Below, piece by piece: positions 24,939-33,890 of a DNA stretch of 64,000 nucleotides. Numbering within the stretch: the first letter of the stretch is position 1; each line of letters starts with the position of its first letter. A program made the position numbers and the translations under genes. This DNA is from an uncultured Porphyromonadaceae bacterium (GTDB lineage Bacteria; Bacteroidota; Bacteroidia; Bacteroidales; Muribaculaceae), in contig CANRWW010000009.1 of assembly GCA_947643665.1 (NCBI GenBank), forward strand, positions 1 to 64,000. The letters are read 5' to 3'. Below the pieces are notes generated by a model. That model saw nothing but the letters and a program-made list of their open reading frames with translations. It was not told where the DNA came from and searched no databases.

Positions 24939-27182
24939 ATGGATAAAAGAATCTTCGCTGATACAAAACGAAAGATATACGGATATGTGACCGGACATCG
25001 CCTGCGTGATGCTTTCGGCTATGCCCGTTCGCTTGCCGAGGGTATAATGAACTGGGAGTTGTCCCGTGAGCTTGCCGGGGCAGAGGATAATTATCGTATG
25101 ATGTTGTCTTATGCAACAAAAGGCGCTGAGGATCCTGGCCGTAACGATATGGTTGCCTCTTTGGGCAATACGATACTTGATATTGTTGACAGGCTTGAGC
25201 GTGAAAATCTGCTGCCTTCGGAACCTACGCTATATTATAATACGTTGCGTTATGAACGTTCCCAAGTGTCGGACAGCATAGGATCGTTGCTTGACAATTA
25301 TGTAAAAGCGGCAGCCGACGGGTCGATTTTTACAGTCATAAGCACTGGCAGGTATACAGCCGACGGTCATAAGTCTTCTGTTGAATGTGAAGCATTGGAG
25401 AGACGTATATTTAACCGGATATGGGTATCTCATCCGTTGACAGCCGCTGATGAAGAGGCTTTACATCTTGCGTTGTCAGACGGACGCGTGCCGTTGCATG
25501 CCAAGGAACTTTTCGGATGGGCTTTGGTGCTCGGGGGACTGCAATATCATGATAGCCGCAGAATCAGCCTGTTGCTGGATCTGTACCGTAACGAGGAGCG
25601 GCGTTTGTGGGGTGTAGGCCTTATCGGCGTATGTCTGTTGTTGAATGCTTTCCCTGAAAGGAGACTAAGTCGTGCGGCATCCCTTAAACTGCAGGCTGTG
25701 CGTGATACCCCCGGCTGGGTGCATGATTTGCGGCTGGTCAACATGGAGCTGGTGAAAACCGTGGATACAGACCGCATAACGGCAAAAATACGTGATGAGG
25801 TGGTGCCAGGGATGATGAAATTAAAACCGGAGATAGACAAGAAACTGAAACTCAATATAGAGGATTTTGATCCGGCGGACATGGAAGAGAATCCCGCATG
25901 GCAGGAGGTTCTTGTCAATTCTGGACTTGCCGACAAACTCAAGGAGATGAGCGAAATCCAGGAGGAAGGCGGGGATGTGATGATGGGTACTTTTTCACAT
26001 CTCAAGACATTTCCGTTTTTCAACGATGTGGCAAACTGGTTCCTGCCTTTCCATACCGACTATTCGGCTTTTACGGGCGATGGGGTCGATAGCGGTCTCT
26101 CAACGGTGGCAGATGTGATGTCTGCAGCCGGTTTCCTGTGTGATAGCGACAAATATTCTTTCATGTTCTCACTGGAACATGTGCCGTCTGTCCAGCGTCA
26201 AATGATGCTCCAGCAGTTCAAGTCGCATGATGCCCAGCTTGCAGAATTGCGTGCCGCTTCATTGTCTTTGCCGGAAGCAGACAAACGTGGTGTGCTGAAC
26301 AAGCAGATACAGAATTTGTTCCGGTTCTTCCGTTTGTTCAGGCGGAAAGGTGAGATGCCAAATCCGTTCGCTGCAGGGGTTAATCTCAGTGCTTCCGGGG
26401 CATTGGTTGACGACCTTCGTGATCCGGAAGCGTTGTCCCTTATTGCAGAATTTTATTTTTCGCATGGATATTATCAACAGGCACTAAGTTCTTTTGCTCT
26501 TGTGACTGAACTGGTTTCTCCCGGGGCGGACATATATCAGAAAATGGGACATGCGCGTCAGAAACTTGGCGACTATGAGGGGGCTGTGGCAGATTATGAG
26601 AGGGCAGAGATGCTGGACGCTACAAGCGACTGGACTTTACGCCGTCTGGCACGTTGCTACATGGCACTTCATCGTCCGGAAGAGGCTCTTGAACGATTGC
26701 GTATTCTGGATTCACGCAGGCCGGACAGTGCGGCGACAGCCTTGAATATCGGGCGGTGCCTTGTGGAGCTTGAAAGATACGACGAGGCTGTGGCTGCGTA
26801 TTACAAAAGTGAGTATCTGGACAATAAATCTGCAAAGGCATTACGTCCGCTAGCATGGTGCCTGTTAATGGCAGGTGACTTGCACCAGGCGGGCAAGTAC
26901 TACGAGAGAGTAATCGCCGAGACGGTGCCCACACCTGAGGATTATCTGAATATGGGGCATCTCAAGCTGGCGGATGGGAAGTTTTCCGAGGCAATGAATT
27001 TTTACTCGCTTAATATTTCCGCGCGTAACGGAGGAGAAAATGCAACAGGTACAGCCCATAAGGCTGCGGTAGACGGATTTATTGCAGACATGCGGGAGGA
27101 TGCTAAATATCTCAGACGCATAGGGGTGGATGCCGACCTGGTGCCTCTGCTTACCGATGCTATCCTATATGGAGACAAATAA
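24939..27182 (+). CDS. Large TPR-repeat protein of unknown function
   Basis: 747 residues, no signal peptide. The first 500 residues are helical and unlike any family I recognise. Residues about 528-690 contain a run of tetratricopeptide repeats (YQKMGHARQKLGDYEGAVAD, ALNIGRCLVELERYDEAVAA, LAWCLLMAGDLHQAGKYYER, YLNMGHLKLADGKFSEAMNF). TPRs are protein-binding scaffolds. The partner is unknown. It is followed 31 bp later by a small membrane protein gene. Confidence 0.75.
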   Translation: MDKRIFADTKRKIYGYVTGHRLRDAFGYARSLAEGIMNWELSRELAGAEDNYRMMLSYATKGAEDPGRNDMVASLGNTILDIVDRLERENLLPSEPTLYYNTLRYERSQVSDSIGSLLDNYVKAAADGSIFTVISTGRYTADGHKSSVECEALERRIFNRIWVSHPLTAADEEALHLALSDGRVPLHAKELFGWALVLGGLQYHDSRRISLLLDLYRNEERRLWGVGLIGVCLLLNAFPERRLSRAASLKLQAVRDTPGWVHDLRLVNMELVKTVDTDRITAKIRDEVVPGMMKLKPEIDKKLKLNIEDFDPADMEENPAWQEVLVNSGLADKLKEMSEIQEEGGDVMMGTFSHLKTFPFFNDVANWFLPFHTDYSAFTGDGVDSGLSTVADVMSAAGFLCDSDKYSFMFSLEHVPSVQRQMMLQQFKSHDAQLAELRAASLSLPEADKRGVLNKQIQNLFRFFRLFRRKGEMPNPFAAGVNLSASGALVDDLRDPEALSLIAEFYFSHGYYQQALSSFALVTELVSPGADIYQKMGHARQKLGDYEGAVADYERAEMLDATSDWTLRRLARCYMALHRPEEALERLRILDSRRPDSAATALNIGRCLVELERYDEAVAAYYKSEYLDNKSAKALRPLAWCLLMAGDLHQAGKYYERVIAETVPTPEDYLNMGHLKLADGKFSEAMNFYSLNISARNGGENATGTAHKAAVDGFIADMREDAKYLRRIGVDADLVPLLTDAILYGDK

Positions 27183-27213
27183 CCGAAATCAATAATTGAA
27201 ATTATATAAAGAT

Positions 27214-27645
27214 ATGGTAATTCAAAGATGGCAGACAGTGTGGCTTCTTGTAGCCACTGTCTTGGTAGCAGTATTTTGTTGCATCCCTATGGCTATTGTG
27301 CCGGGTGAAGTGAACGATCCTAATTCGGTGACATTCATGAGGCCTGTTGACGTGCCGGTGTTTATGGTTGTCAACATTGTAGTGGCGTTTCTTTTGTTTC
27401 TTTCTATTTTCCTGTATAAGAATACAAGGCGGCAAAAGACTCTTACATTGGTGTCAATGCTGTTGATTGTAGTGGTCATGGTTACTGAAGTGCTACTGCT
27501 CTACAGCTGGAATGATGCCTATGGAGGCATTGAATGGCTTGGAAGTATCTTTCTTTTGCTGGCAGCTCTTGTGTTCGCCTTGCTGGCATATCGTGGCATA
27601 AATCACGACGAGCGGTTGCTCAAGGCGGCTGACCGGCTCCGTTGA
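27214..27645 (+). CDS. DUF4293-like four-helix membrane protein
   Basis: 143 residues from the ATG at 27214. A TTG 18 bases upstream is in frame but would add an unusual leader. Four hydrophobic segments are seen at about residues 6-25, 44-66, 75-95 and 105-125, with a small charged tail. The opening IQRWQTVWLLVATVLV is characteristic of DUF4293, found across Bacteroidetes. No function is known. It ends 13 bp before a convergent transporter gene, with no obvious terminator between them. Confidence 0.75.
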   Translation: MVIQRWQTVWLLVATVLVAVFCCIPMAIVPGEVNDPNSVTFMRPVDVPVFMVVNIVVAFLLFLSIFLYKNTRRQKTLTLVSMLLIVVVMVTEVLLLYSWNDAYGGIEWLGSIFLLLAALVFALLAYRGINHDERLLKAADRLR

Positions 27646-27658
27646 ACCGGTTTATTGT

Positions 27659-28546
27659 TCAGTGTGAGCCTGCTACTAGCAAAAGCAGCGAGATTATGAG
27701 CAAGCCGAGGTCTATTGCCTTTGCGCGCACGTTTCGTTCATGCAGGATGAAAACACCGTACAGGAACGGTACGATAACGCTTCCGCGACGTACCATGGAG
27801 ACTATTGCGATCATGGCACCGTCTACTGACAATGAGAAGAAATAAGCCAGGTCTGCAACGGTAAGGAAAACAGAAATGAATGGTATCGCCCATGTCCAGT
27901 GGAATTTCCCTCTATCGGAAGATGCGGCAGGAGACAGGCGGCGCAGCACCAGCAGCGTCGCCGTCATTATAATACACTGGTAGAGCGAGTACCATGCCTG
28001 TACTTCGAGAGGCCGGTAAAATTGAAGCAGATATTTGTCGTAAAGTGCGCTTATGGCGCCAAATATAGTGGCTCCTATTGCCATCCACAGCCAACGCGAG
28101 TGTTTGAAGGAAAATCCTTCACGGCTGCCTATGCGAGATATGAAGTAGAGCGATGTAAAGCCGATGATAATGCCTGCCCATTGAATTGAATTAAGGCGCT
28201 CGCCGAAGATTATAAGCGCGCCTAAGAGCACCATTACAGGCCGGCTTGCATTTATTGGCCCCTGTATGGTAAGAGGCAGATGTTTTATTGCGAAGTAACC
28301 GAGGAGCCAGGATGATAGTACGATCAGTGCCTTTATGAGGATCAGGATGTGCCCTTCTATAGTGTTGTTTAATCCATAGTTGCCTGAAACGATGCCATTG
28401 ATGATGACCGGCGACATGAACAGAGACTGAAACAGCGTGTTCAGCATCAGCACTACAGTCACATTGTTGCCTTTTACTGAGATTTTTTTGAATATGTCAT
28501 AGAAGCCCAAGCATAATGCCGATAACAGGGCGTAAAGAATCCACAC
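27659..28546 (-). CDS. EamA/DMT-superfamily transporter
   Basis: 295 residues with about ten hydrophobic helices in two EamA repeats. The first repeat contains INASRPVMVLLGALIIFGER, the signature region at the end of the fourth and start of the fifth helix. The second contains VSMVRRGSVIVPFLYGVFIL with HERN, the equivalent position. These proteins move amino acids, sugars or nucleotide-like metabolites through the inner membrane. The substrate cannot be inferred. It lies downstream of a hairpin and reads toward the DUF4293 gene. Confidence 0.85.
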   Translation of the reverse strand: MWILYALLSALCLGFYDIFKKISVKGNNVTVVLMLNTLFQSLFMSPVIINGIVSGNYGLNNTIEGHILILIKALIVLSSWLLGYFAIKHLPLTIQGPINASRPVMVLLGALIIFGERLNSIQWAGIIIGFTSLYFISRIGSREGFSFKHSRWLWMAIGATIFGAISALYDKYLLQFYRPLEVQAWYSLYQCIIMTATLLVLRRLSPAASSDRGKFHWTWAIPFISVFLTVADLAYFFSLSVDGAMIAIVSMVRRGSVIVPFLYGVFILHERNVRAKAIDLGLLIISLLLLVAGSH

Positions 28547-28568
28547 GGTGTACTGCTAGTTTATTGAA

Positions 28569-28604
28569 GCAGCGCCGGATCATTTTTTTTGATTCCGGCG
28601 CTGC
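28569..28604 (-). terminator. Terminator-like hairpin after the lipoprotein gene
   Basis: GCAGCGCCGGA (28569-28579) pairs with TCCGGCGCTGC (28594-28604) over 11 bp, with a T8 loop. It sits between the end of the minus-strand lipoprotein gene (28633) and the start of the transporter gene (28546). A T tract after the stem on the minus strand is poor. Confidence 0.6.
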
Positions 28605-28632
28605 ATATGGTAGATGTTGTTATAAGTTCTGT

Positions 28633-29589
28633 TTATCTGGCTGTTAGCGAGTAGTTGGCATCAACAGATACATTGAAGGAGTAAGTTTCAGTGCCGGTCA
28701 TCGGGATTGGTACATGGGGGCATGTGAAACTGAGTGCCAATGTCTGTGCGGTTGTCACAGTGCCTACGAGGTCAATGACTTCATATGCCTGGAATGGACG
28801 GTTGTTTGCCCTCGGAATGAGTTGTCTGCAGTTGAGAGTGAATCCGTTGTCGCTCATAGAGAAATCAATGTCCGGAAATTCCATTGTGATGCCTTCAGGC
28901 ATGCTGGTTATGAACTTCGCGTTCTCAATGGTCATAAGGGCTTTGTTTGACTTGTAGTCAAGCGATACGCAATATTTCGCTTTTTTTGTTGAGAACGGGT
29001 CGAAATCGCCGGAATTGCTTGTAGAGAATGTGGTCCCGTAGAAATAGTTCTTGTTCTGGATCACACGCACGTGATATTTGTTGTCTATAGTGAAGGATAT
29101 GGCATTTTGTGCCCCGACTTTGATAGGCGTGACTTTGCCGTTGTCGTCTTCGGTAGTGCCGAATGTGCGTGCTTCGTCCAGTAGGCACGTTACCTTGAGG
29201 TCGCTGATAGTGTATGTGGCGGTTGATCCTGAGCTGAGCTGGAATGGATCTGTTATGTTCACTCCTTTTACCATCGGATCGCGGAAGGTCGCACGGGGGA
29301 CATAGCCGAATGTCATTGTGGCCTTTTCTTTCTCGTCGAATTGCAGGTTTACAAGTTGTATTGTACAAGTATTGTCATTCTCGTCAAATACAAGTGTGTA
29401 ATCAATGCCTGGGTAGTATTTCCATGCCTCGGATCCCTCGGTCTGCACGGCCACGAAGTTGCTTGATGCTGAGGCCGGAATGTAGTATATTGGTTTGAGA
29501 TTTTCGTTTTTGACTTCTGTCTGGCTGCATGACGACATGGTTGCCAATGCGATAATGCCACATGTGGCTGATAGGAATTTTATTTTCAT
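28633..29589 (-). CDS. Uncharacterised lipoprotein paired with a TonB-dependent receptor
   Basis: 318 residues. A 20-residue signal ends in a lipobox (TMSSC), so the protein is lipid-anchored, probably in the outer membrane. The mature part is rich in beta-strand-like Thr/Ser/Val stretches (FTIDNKYHVRVIQNKNYFYG, TETYSFNVSVDANYSL) and could be one or two Ig-like sandwiches. I recognise no family with confidence. The gene starts 35 bp after the stop of the receptor, so the two form an operon. By position it is a candidate surface partner, analogous in logic to SusD or HmuY but unlike both in sequence. Confidence 0.7.
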   Translation of the reverse strand: MKIKFLSATCGIIALATMSSCSQTEVKNENLKPIYYIPASASSNFVAVQTEGSEAWKYYPGIDYTLVFDENDNTCTIQLVNLQFDEKEKATMTFGYVPRATFRDPMVKGVNITDPFQLSSGSTATYTISDLKVTCLLDEARTFGTTEDDNGKVTPIKVGAQNAISFTIDNKYHVRVIQNKNYFYGTTFSTSNSGDFDPFSTKKAKYCVSLDYKSNKALMTIENAKFITSMPEGITMEFPDIDFSMSDNGFTLNCRQLIPRANNRPFQAYEVIDLVGTVTTAQTLALSFTCPHVPIPMTGTETYSFNVSVDANYSLTAR

Positions 29590-29624
29590 AATATATTGTG
29601 TATAATTATCATTAGTAAAATAGC

Positions 29625-31922
29625 TTACAATAACGGAAGGTCATAGCGGAGGGTCAGCCCTAACTGCATGCCGTTGCCTTTCTGTAGAAAAGCGTTCCCT
29701 ATAGAAACGAAATAGAATGTGGCATATTGCGTGGCTGTGAAATTGTTAATCCATATTTCCGCGGATATATCATCGTGCCACGCGCGTATTGATGCATCTG
29801 CTATGGCATAAAACGGTTGTGAGATGCTGTTTGTCTCATCCCAATATATTTTACCGATTCCACGGCAATTGATGTCGGCGCTTATGCGTTGTACAAACCC
29901 TGATTTGAAATTGCGTGTGTAGTTTATACCTGCGAAAAGCGTGTTTATCGGAGCATACGGCACATGTTTGCCGTTGAAACTGGTGCGTCCGTTATTGAAC
30001 TCTGTAAAGCGTGCGTCTGTGAAGCCGTATGCCAGGTTTCCGGTAATTTCTGGTGTAAGGTGATATGTTGCAGAAATTTCCGCACCGCGTGACCGTGATT
30101 TGCCTGCATTTGCCATGATACGTCCTGTGATTGCTCCTTCCGGGAACATGGTGAGTTGTTGGTCCCGGCATTCTATCCAGAATAACGCCGCGTCAATGGC
30201 CAGCTTTCTGTCTGCCAAAGTGAGGTGTGTACCTATTTCGTAATTCCATGTTTTTTCAGGATCATAGCTTATTATGTCTTTGACATCATATCGCTGGTCA
30301 AGGCCTATTTTCGCCATTATTCGTTGTTGCAGCACGTCGCTGAACATTTGCGTATTGTAACCTCCGGCTTTATACCCCTTTGTAAATGACAGAAATATAT
30401 TACCGTTTCCTGAGGGCAATATGTAGCTCAGGGTGAGTTTTGGTAAAAGTTGTGCGAATGTCTTTGAGAGAGTTCCTGATTCGTGTACATTCACGGGAAT
30501 TGCCGGTGAAAATATTTCTTCTCCTTTGTCTGTTGTCCGGTAGATGGAATATGTTGATTCAGAGTCGCTGTTGTATCGTATCTCCGCACGTTCCCAGTCC
30601 CACCGTAATCCTACTGTCGCTGTAAATCGGCCGAATATGGCAGTGCTTTCGTGATATAATGATCCTCCTGATGACGGCATTGTGAAACGGCTTCCGAGAT
30701 AAAGCTCGCGATTATCCCAGCGTATGGGATATTGTGGGTTTATTTTGTTCGCGTTTTCTTCAATCAGATGTGTAAGTCCGTAATCGAAGAATGTTACTGG
30801 AGCGTCCATGTGGGTCTGCCGGATGTAGCCGAATGTACCGGCAAGCCAGTTATAGTGTTTGCCGGCTTTCCCTTTTGCAACCAGATCGGCAGTGAAAGCC
30901 CACTCGTGCCGTTTTTGTGTAAGGGTGAAGTAGTCTTGCGGCAAGAAGTCCTGGTCAAGGGTCATGTTATCGTTGATATACTGGAAACTTCCGATTCCAG
31001 AAATGTCAATATTATTTATCCGCCCGTTGAAAGTCAGGCCGTCGGTAACAGTCAGGCGTTTGTAAAAACAGGTGTCGTTATAGGCAATCTGTGAAGTCTT
31101 TACGGATTTATAGGGGTATCCGTTCTGTACGGAATGTGATACTGATGCCGTGTTTTCTACGATAAAACTGTCACCGGCACGGCATATCGTTTTCCATCTG
31201 CCGCTCCATTGCCGCTCCCTTCCTACGTGTGAGTTGTTGTAGCTGTTTCGGAAATAGCCGTCTGTGCCGGTCGCATATGCGTTGAGTGCCATTCCTATCC
31301 GCGGAGTCATGCGTTTGTATAATCCTACCGAACCTTTGTAACTGTTGTGTGACGCATATTCGGCCAGTATTCTGATTCCTTCGAATGTAAACGGTGAAAG
31401 GGTATGGATGTTTATTAATCCTCCCATGGTATTGCGGCCATATAATATGTTTTGCGGTCCCCGTAATATTTCTATCCGTTCGATATCTGACAGGTCGAAA
31501 TCAAAGTTGTCTTTATTTATAATCGGTACATTGTCAATGTTCAATCCTACTACAGGCTGGTCAATACGTGTTCCGAGGCCGCGCACATATACAGAGGATG
31601 TCATGCGGGATCCGTACTGGGGCATATAGAAATTAGGCACTATTTCGCTTACCTGTTTTATGTTGACGATATTCAATCGTTCAATCTCCCTACGGTTGAG
31701 GCAAGTTACAGCCTCTGCTTTTTCGGCCTCTTTTCCCCCCTTTATTGCTGTCACAGAAACTTGTGGGAGCACCATTGTCGTGTCGGCAAATTCAGATGCT
31801 GCTGCCTCTCCACACACATACGGGGTGTGGAGAGGTGCCGTCGCCAAAAACGACAGCAGGATTATATGAAGTGGTCTGAGTGACAATACAAGGCTGTTTA
31901 TTATCGGAAACCACCTGCCCAT
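29625..31922 (-). CDS. TonB-dependent outer-membrane receptor
   Basis: About 765 residues from the ATG at 31922. A longer frame to 31976 would start upstream of the promoter box at 31941, so the shorter start is preferred. After a signal peptide, MVLPQVSVTA resembles a TonB box. The plug has VYVRGLGTRIDQPVVGL and IERIEILRGPQNILYGRNT, typical of the family. The 22-strand barrel follows, ending in Leu-Arg-Tyr-rich strands. There is no N-terminal carboxypeptidase-like extension and no SusD partner, so it is more like a siderophore, cofactor or metal receptor than a glycan SusC. The substrate is unknown. Confidence 0.92.
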   Translation of the reverse strand: MGRWFPIINSLVLSLRPLHIILLSFLATAPLHTPYVCGEAAASEFADTTMVLPQVSVTAIKGGKEAEKAEAVTCLNRREIERLNIVNIKQVSEIVPNFYMPQYGSRMTSSVYVRGLGTRIDQPVVGLNIDNVPIINKDNFDFDLSDIERIEILRGPQNILYGRNTMGGLINIHTLSPFTFEGIRILAEYASHNSYKGSVGLYKRMTPRIGMALNAYATGTDGYFRNSYNNSHVGRERQWSGRWKTICRAGDSFIVENTASVSHSVQNGYPYKSVKTSQIAYNDTCFYKRLTVTDGLTFNGRINNIDISGIGSFQYINDNMTLDQDFLPQDYFTLTQKRHEWAFTADLVAKGKAGKHYNWLAGTFGYIRQTHMDAPVTFFDYGLTHLIEENANKINPQYPIRWDNRELYLGSRFTMPSSGGSLYHESTAIFGRFTATVGLRWDWERAEIRYNSDSESTYSIYRTTDKGEEIFSPAIPVNVHESGTLSKTFAQLLPKLTLSYILPSGNGNIFLSFTKGYKAGGYNTQMFSDVLQQRIMAKIGLDQRYDVKDIISYDPEKTWNYEIGTHLTLADRKLAIDAALFWIECRDQQLTMFPEGAITGRIMANAGKSRSRGAEISATYHLTPEITGNLAYGFTDARFTEFNNGRTSFNGKHVPYAPINTLFAGINYTRNFKSGFVQRISADINCRGIGKIYWDETNSISQPFYAIADASIRAWHDDISAEIWINNFTATQYATFYFVSIGNAFLQKGNGMQLGLTLRYDLPLL

Positions 31923-31940
31923 GCAGGTATTTTTGTGTTG

Positions 31941-31948
31941 CAAAATTA
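31941..31948 (-). promoter_or_regulatory. -7 promoter element for the receptor-lipoprotein operon
   Basis: TAATTTTG on the minus strand, a perfect TAnnTTTG box about 20 bp upstream of the preferred ATG. The -33 position is not a good TTTG. A short leader of about 12 nt would result. Confidence 0.45.
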
Positions 31949-32151
31949 CGAAAAAAATCGGTATCGTATCCATCAATGTGCAATGCAGCCATTGTAACTT
32001 TTATGAATTTACCGGAAATAAAGTGTTAAAATTGTAATAAAAGTTAAAAACACGGACCGTGATGGTATGATGTCAAAAAAAAGCGGTAAATTTAAAAAAA
32101 AATAAATTTTGACATTTGCTTGTGAGCCGAGAGATTCCACAGGATAATCCA

Positions 32152-32676
32152 ATGCTGATTGATCGTTTGCGACAGCCTGAAAGTTGTCGTGAGGCGTTCA
32201 ACGAGGTTATGCGTGAGTATTCCGAGCCGTTATATTGGCAGATACGACGAATGGTTGAGAACCATGATGATGCTTCGGATGTACTTCAGAATACCTTTTT
32301 TAAGGCATGGCAGAATATAGAAAATTTCAGGGGGGAAGCAAAACTTTCCACATGGCTTTATAAAATAGCTCTTAATGAGAGTATCACGTTCCTTACACGT
32401 GAGCGCAAGCCTCTGAATCTAAGTCTTGATGACGAAGAAACCCATCTGGTCAACATGATTGAGGCAGATGAATGGATAGATGGCGACGAGCTGGCTCTTA
32501 AACTTCGTAAGGCAGTGGCTACTCTACCTGAAAAACAGCGTATTGTGTTCAATATGAAGTATTATGATGATATGAAATATGAACAGATGTCTGAAATACT
32601 CGGCACTTCAGTGGGTGCTTTGAAAGCGTCTTATCATCTTGCAGTCAAAAAAATAGAGAAAATATTTGATGAATAG
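32152..32676 (+). CDS. ECF-family RNA polymerase sigma factor
   Basis: About 174 residues from ATG 32152. In-frame TTG 32116 or GTG 32122 could extend it by 10-12 residues. Region 2 is clear (DDASDVLQNTFFKAWQNIEN and FRGEAKLSTWLYKIALNESI), and region 4 carries the helix-turn-helix (LPEKQRIVFNMKYYDDMKYE, then EILGTSVGALKASYHLAVKK). It directs polymerase to a specific set of promoters. The next gene encodes a likely membrane anti-sigma factor, and then a CpxP/Spy-like protein, so it probably controls an envelope-stress response. Confidence 0.92.
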   Translation: MLIDRLRQPESCREAFNEVMREYSEPLYWQIRRMVENHDDASDVLQNTFFKAWQNIENFRGEAKLSTWLYKIALNESITFLTRERKPLNLSLDDEETHLVNMIEADEWIDGDELALKLRKAVATLPEKQRIVFNMKYYDDMKYEQMSEILGTSVGALKASYHLAVKKIEKIFDE

Positions 32677-32829
32677 ATGTGTCTGCCGGCTGTTGAGAAG
32701 AAATTTTGATATAAATATGAATTTCGGTTAAACCTTGCCGCTTCTGTAAAGTCAGATTTAATGCATGACCGCTTTAAAAGTCTGTATGGCGTCACGCTTC
32801 AAAAACATTCCCGGACTTTTGAATGAATT

Positions 32830-33264
32830 ATGAAAGATAAGGATAGCAACATTTTAGGCAAAATAGGACGCCGTGACGGTATGATTGTGCCTGACGGGTT
32901 CTTTGATAATTTTGCTCGCCGCATGCAGGCAGAGCTTCCCGACAATCCTGATGCGGAGCATACCCGTGTGATAGCCCCTAAAACCGTATGGGAGCGTATA
33001 AGGCCGTTTGTATATATGGCTGCCATGTTCGCAGGTATATGGTGTATGCTTAAAATGTTCACTCTCATGAGCACTTCTTCCGTGGATCTTTCAATAGATA
33101 ATAATAAAATTCTTACAGAAGCTCTCAGTGATGATAATTTTATATATGACCATTTTATTGATGAGATAAACCAGAACGAGATTTTCGACGAGATGTATGA
33201 TGACAGTATCGGTGTCGATGATTTTATGGAAATGGACAGCTTGATGCAAAGTCCTATGAACTAA
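32830..33264 (+). CDS. Single-pass membrane protein, probable anti-sigma factor
   Basis: 144 residues. A cytoplasmic N-terminus of about 55 residues (DGFFDNFARRMQAELPD) is followed by one membrane helix (about 57-77; RPFVYMAAMFAGIWCMLKMF). The acidic periplasmic tail has many Asp/Glu/Asn residues. Topology, size and place directly after an ECF sigma gene match a transmembrane anti-sigma factor. There is no ZAS zinc motif (HxxxCxxC) visible, so the assignment rests on context. Confidence 0.6.
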   Translation: MKDKDSNILGKIGRRDGMIVPDGFFDNFARRMQAELPDNPDAEHTRVIAPKTVWERIRPFVYMAAMFAGIWCMLKMFTLMSTSSVDLSIDNNKILTEALSDDNFIYDHFIDEINQNEIFDEMYDDSIGVDDFMEMDSLMQSPMN

Positions 33265-33283
33265 CAGAAACTGTGAGTGGTTT

Positions 33284-33763
33284 ATGAAAAAGATATTTTT
33301 TTTCCTGACTTTTATTATTTGTGTGATGCAATTGGCGGTTCCGGCAATCGCCCAGGAACGTTCTGGCCGTGATCAATGGATGAATGAGATAAGGCAATAT
33401 CGCCGTACTTATTTCACAAAGGAATTACGTCTTTCCAAAGAGCAGCAAAACAAATTTTTTCCTATCTATGATGAGATGGAAGAGCAGATGAACCGGATTG
33501 AAGAGGATGTCCGTGTTATGGAACGCCGCATAGCAGAAGCTGATGACGCCTCAGACGTGGAATACGAAAAAGCTACTGAAGCGATTTATGAAGCTAGGGT
33601 CAGCCAGGCTGAGCTGGAGAAAAATTATTTGGAAAAATTCAAGAATGTCCTTGACAAAAAACAACTATTCGAGCTTAAAAATGTGGAGAGGCAATTTCAA
33701 CGTGAGATGTTGAAACAGCATCAGCGTCTTCGTAGCCGTCGTACGGCAGACAATGCCCAGTGA
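33284..33763 (+). CDS. Periplasmic CpxP/Spy-like helical protein
   Basis: 159 residues. Signal peptide (1-23, ending AIAQ). The mature protein is almost all charged amphipathic helix with RQYRRTYFTKELRLSKEQQN, and the LSKEQ pattern echoes the LTxxQ motif of CpxP/Spy/ZraP proteins. Those are periplasmic chaperones or metal sensors acting on stress-response systems. It lies 20 bp after the putative anti-sigma gene and ends at a terminator. Alternative: a general coiled-coil periplasmic protein. Confidence 0.65.
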   Translation: MKKIFFFLTFIICVMQLAVPAIAQERSGRDQWMNEIRQYRRTYFTKELRLSKEQQNKFFPIYDEMEEQMNRIEEDVRVMERRIAEADDASDVEYEKATEAIYEARVSQAELEKNYLEKFKNVLDKKQLFELKNVERQFQREMLKQHQRLRSRRTADNAQ

Positions 33764-33813
33764 TATTTTGTGTACATTGATTTAGTGAGGAAATACTGTA
33801 ATAGAATATAATT

Positions 33814-33849
33814 AAATGTGTGCCCGGCAACTTTTTCAGGCACACATTT
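33814..33849 (+). terminator. Terminator after the sigma-factor operon
   Basis: AAATGTGTGCC (33814-33824) pairs with GGCACACATTT (33839-33849) over 11 bp, followed by a T-rich stretch. It separates the sigma-factor group from the alpha-2-macroglobulin gene at 33891. Confidence 0.75.
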
Positions 33850-33890
33850 TGTTCTTTCAGTAGGTGATTAAAATTTAATAGAGATAGTTT

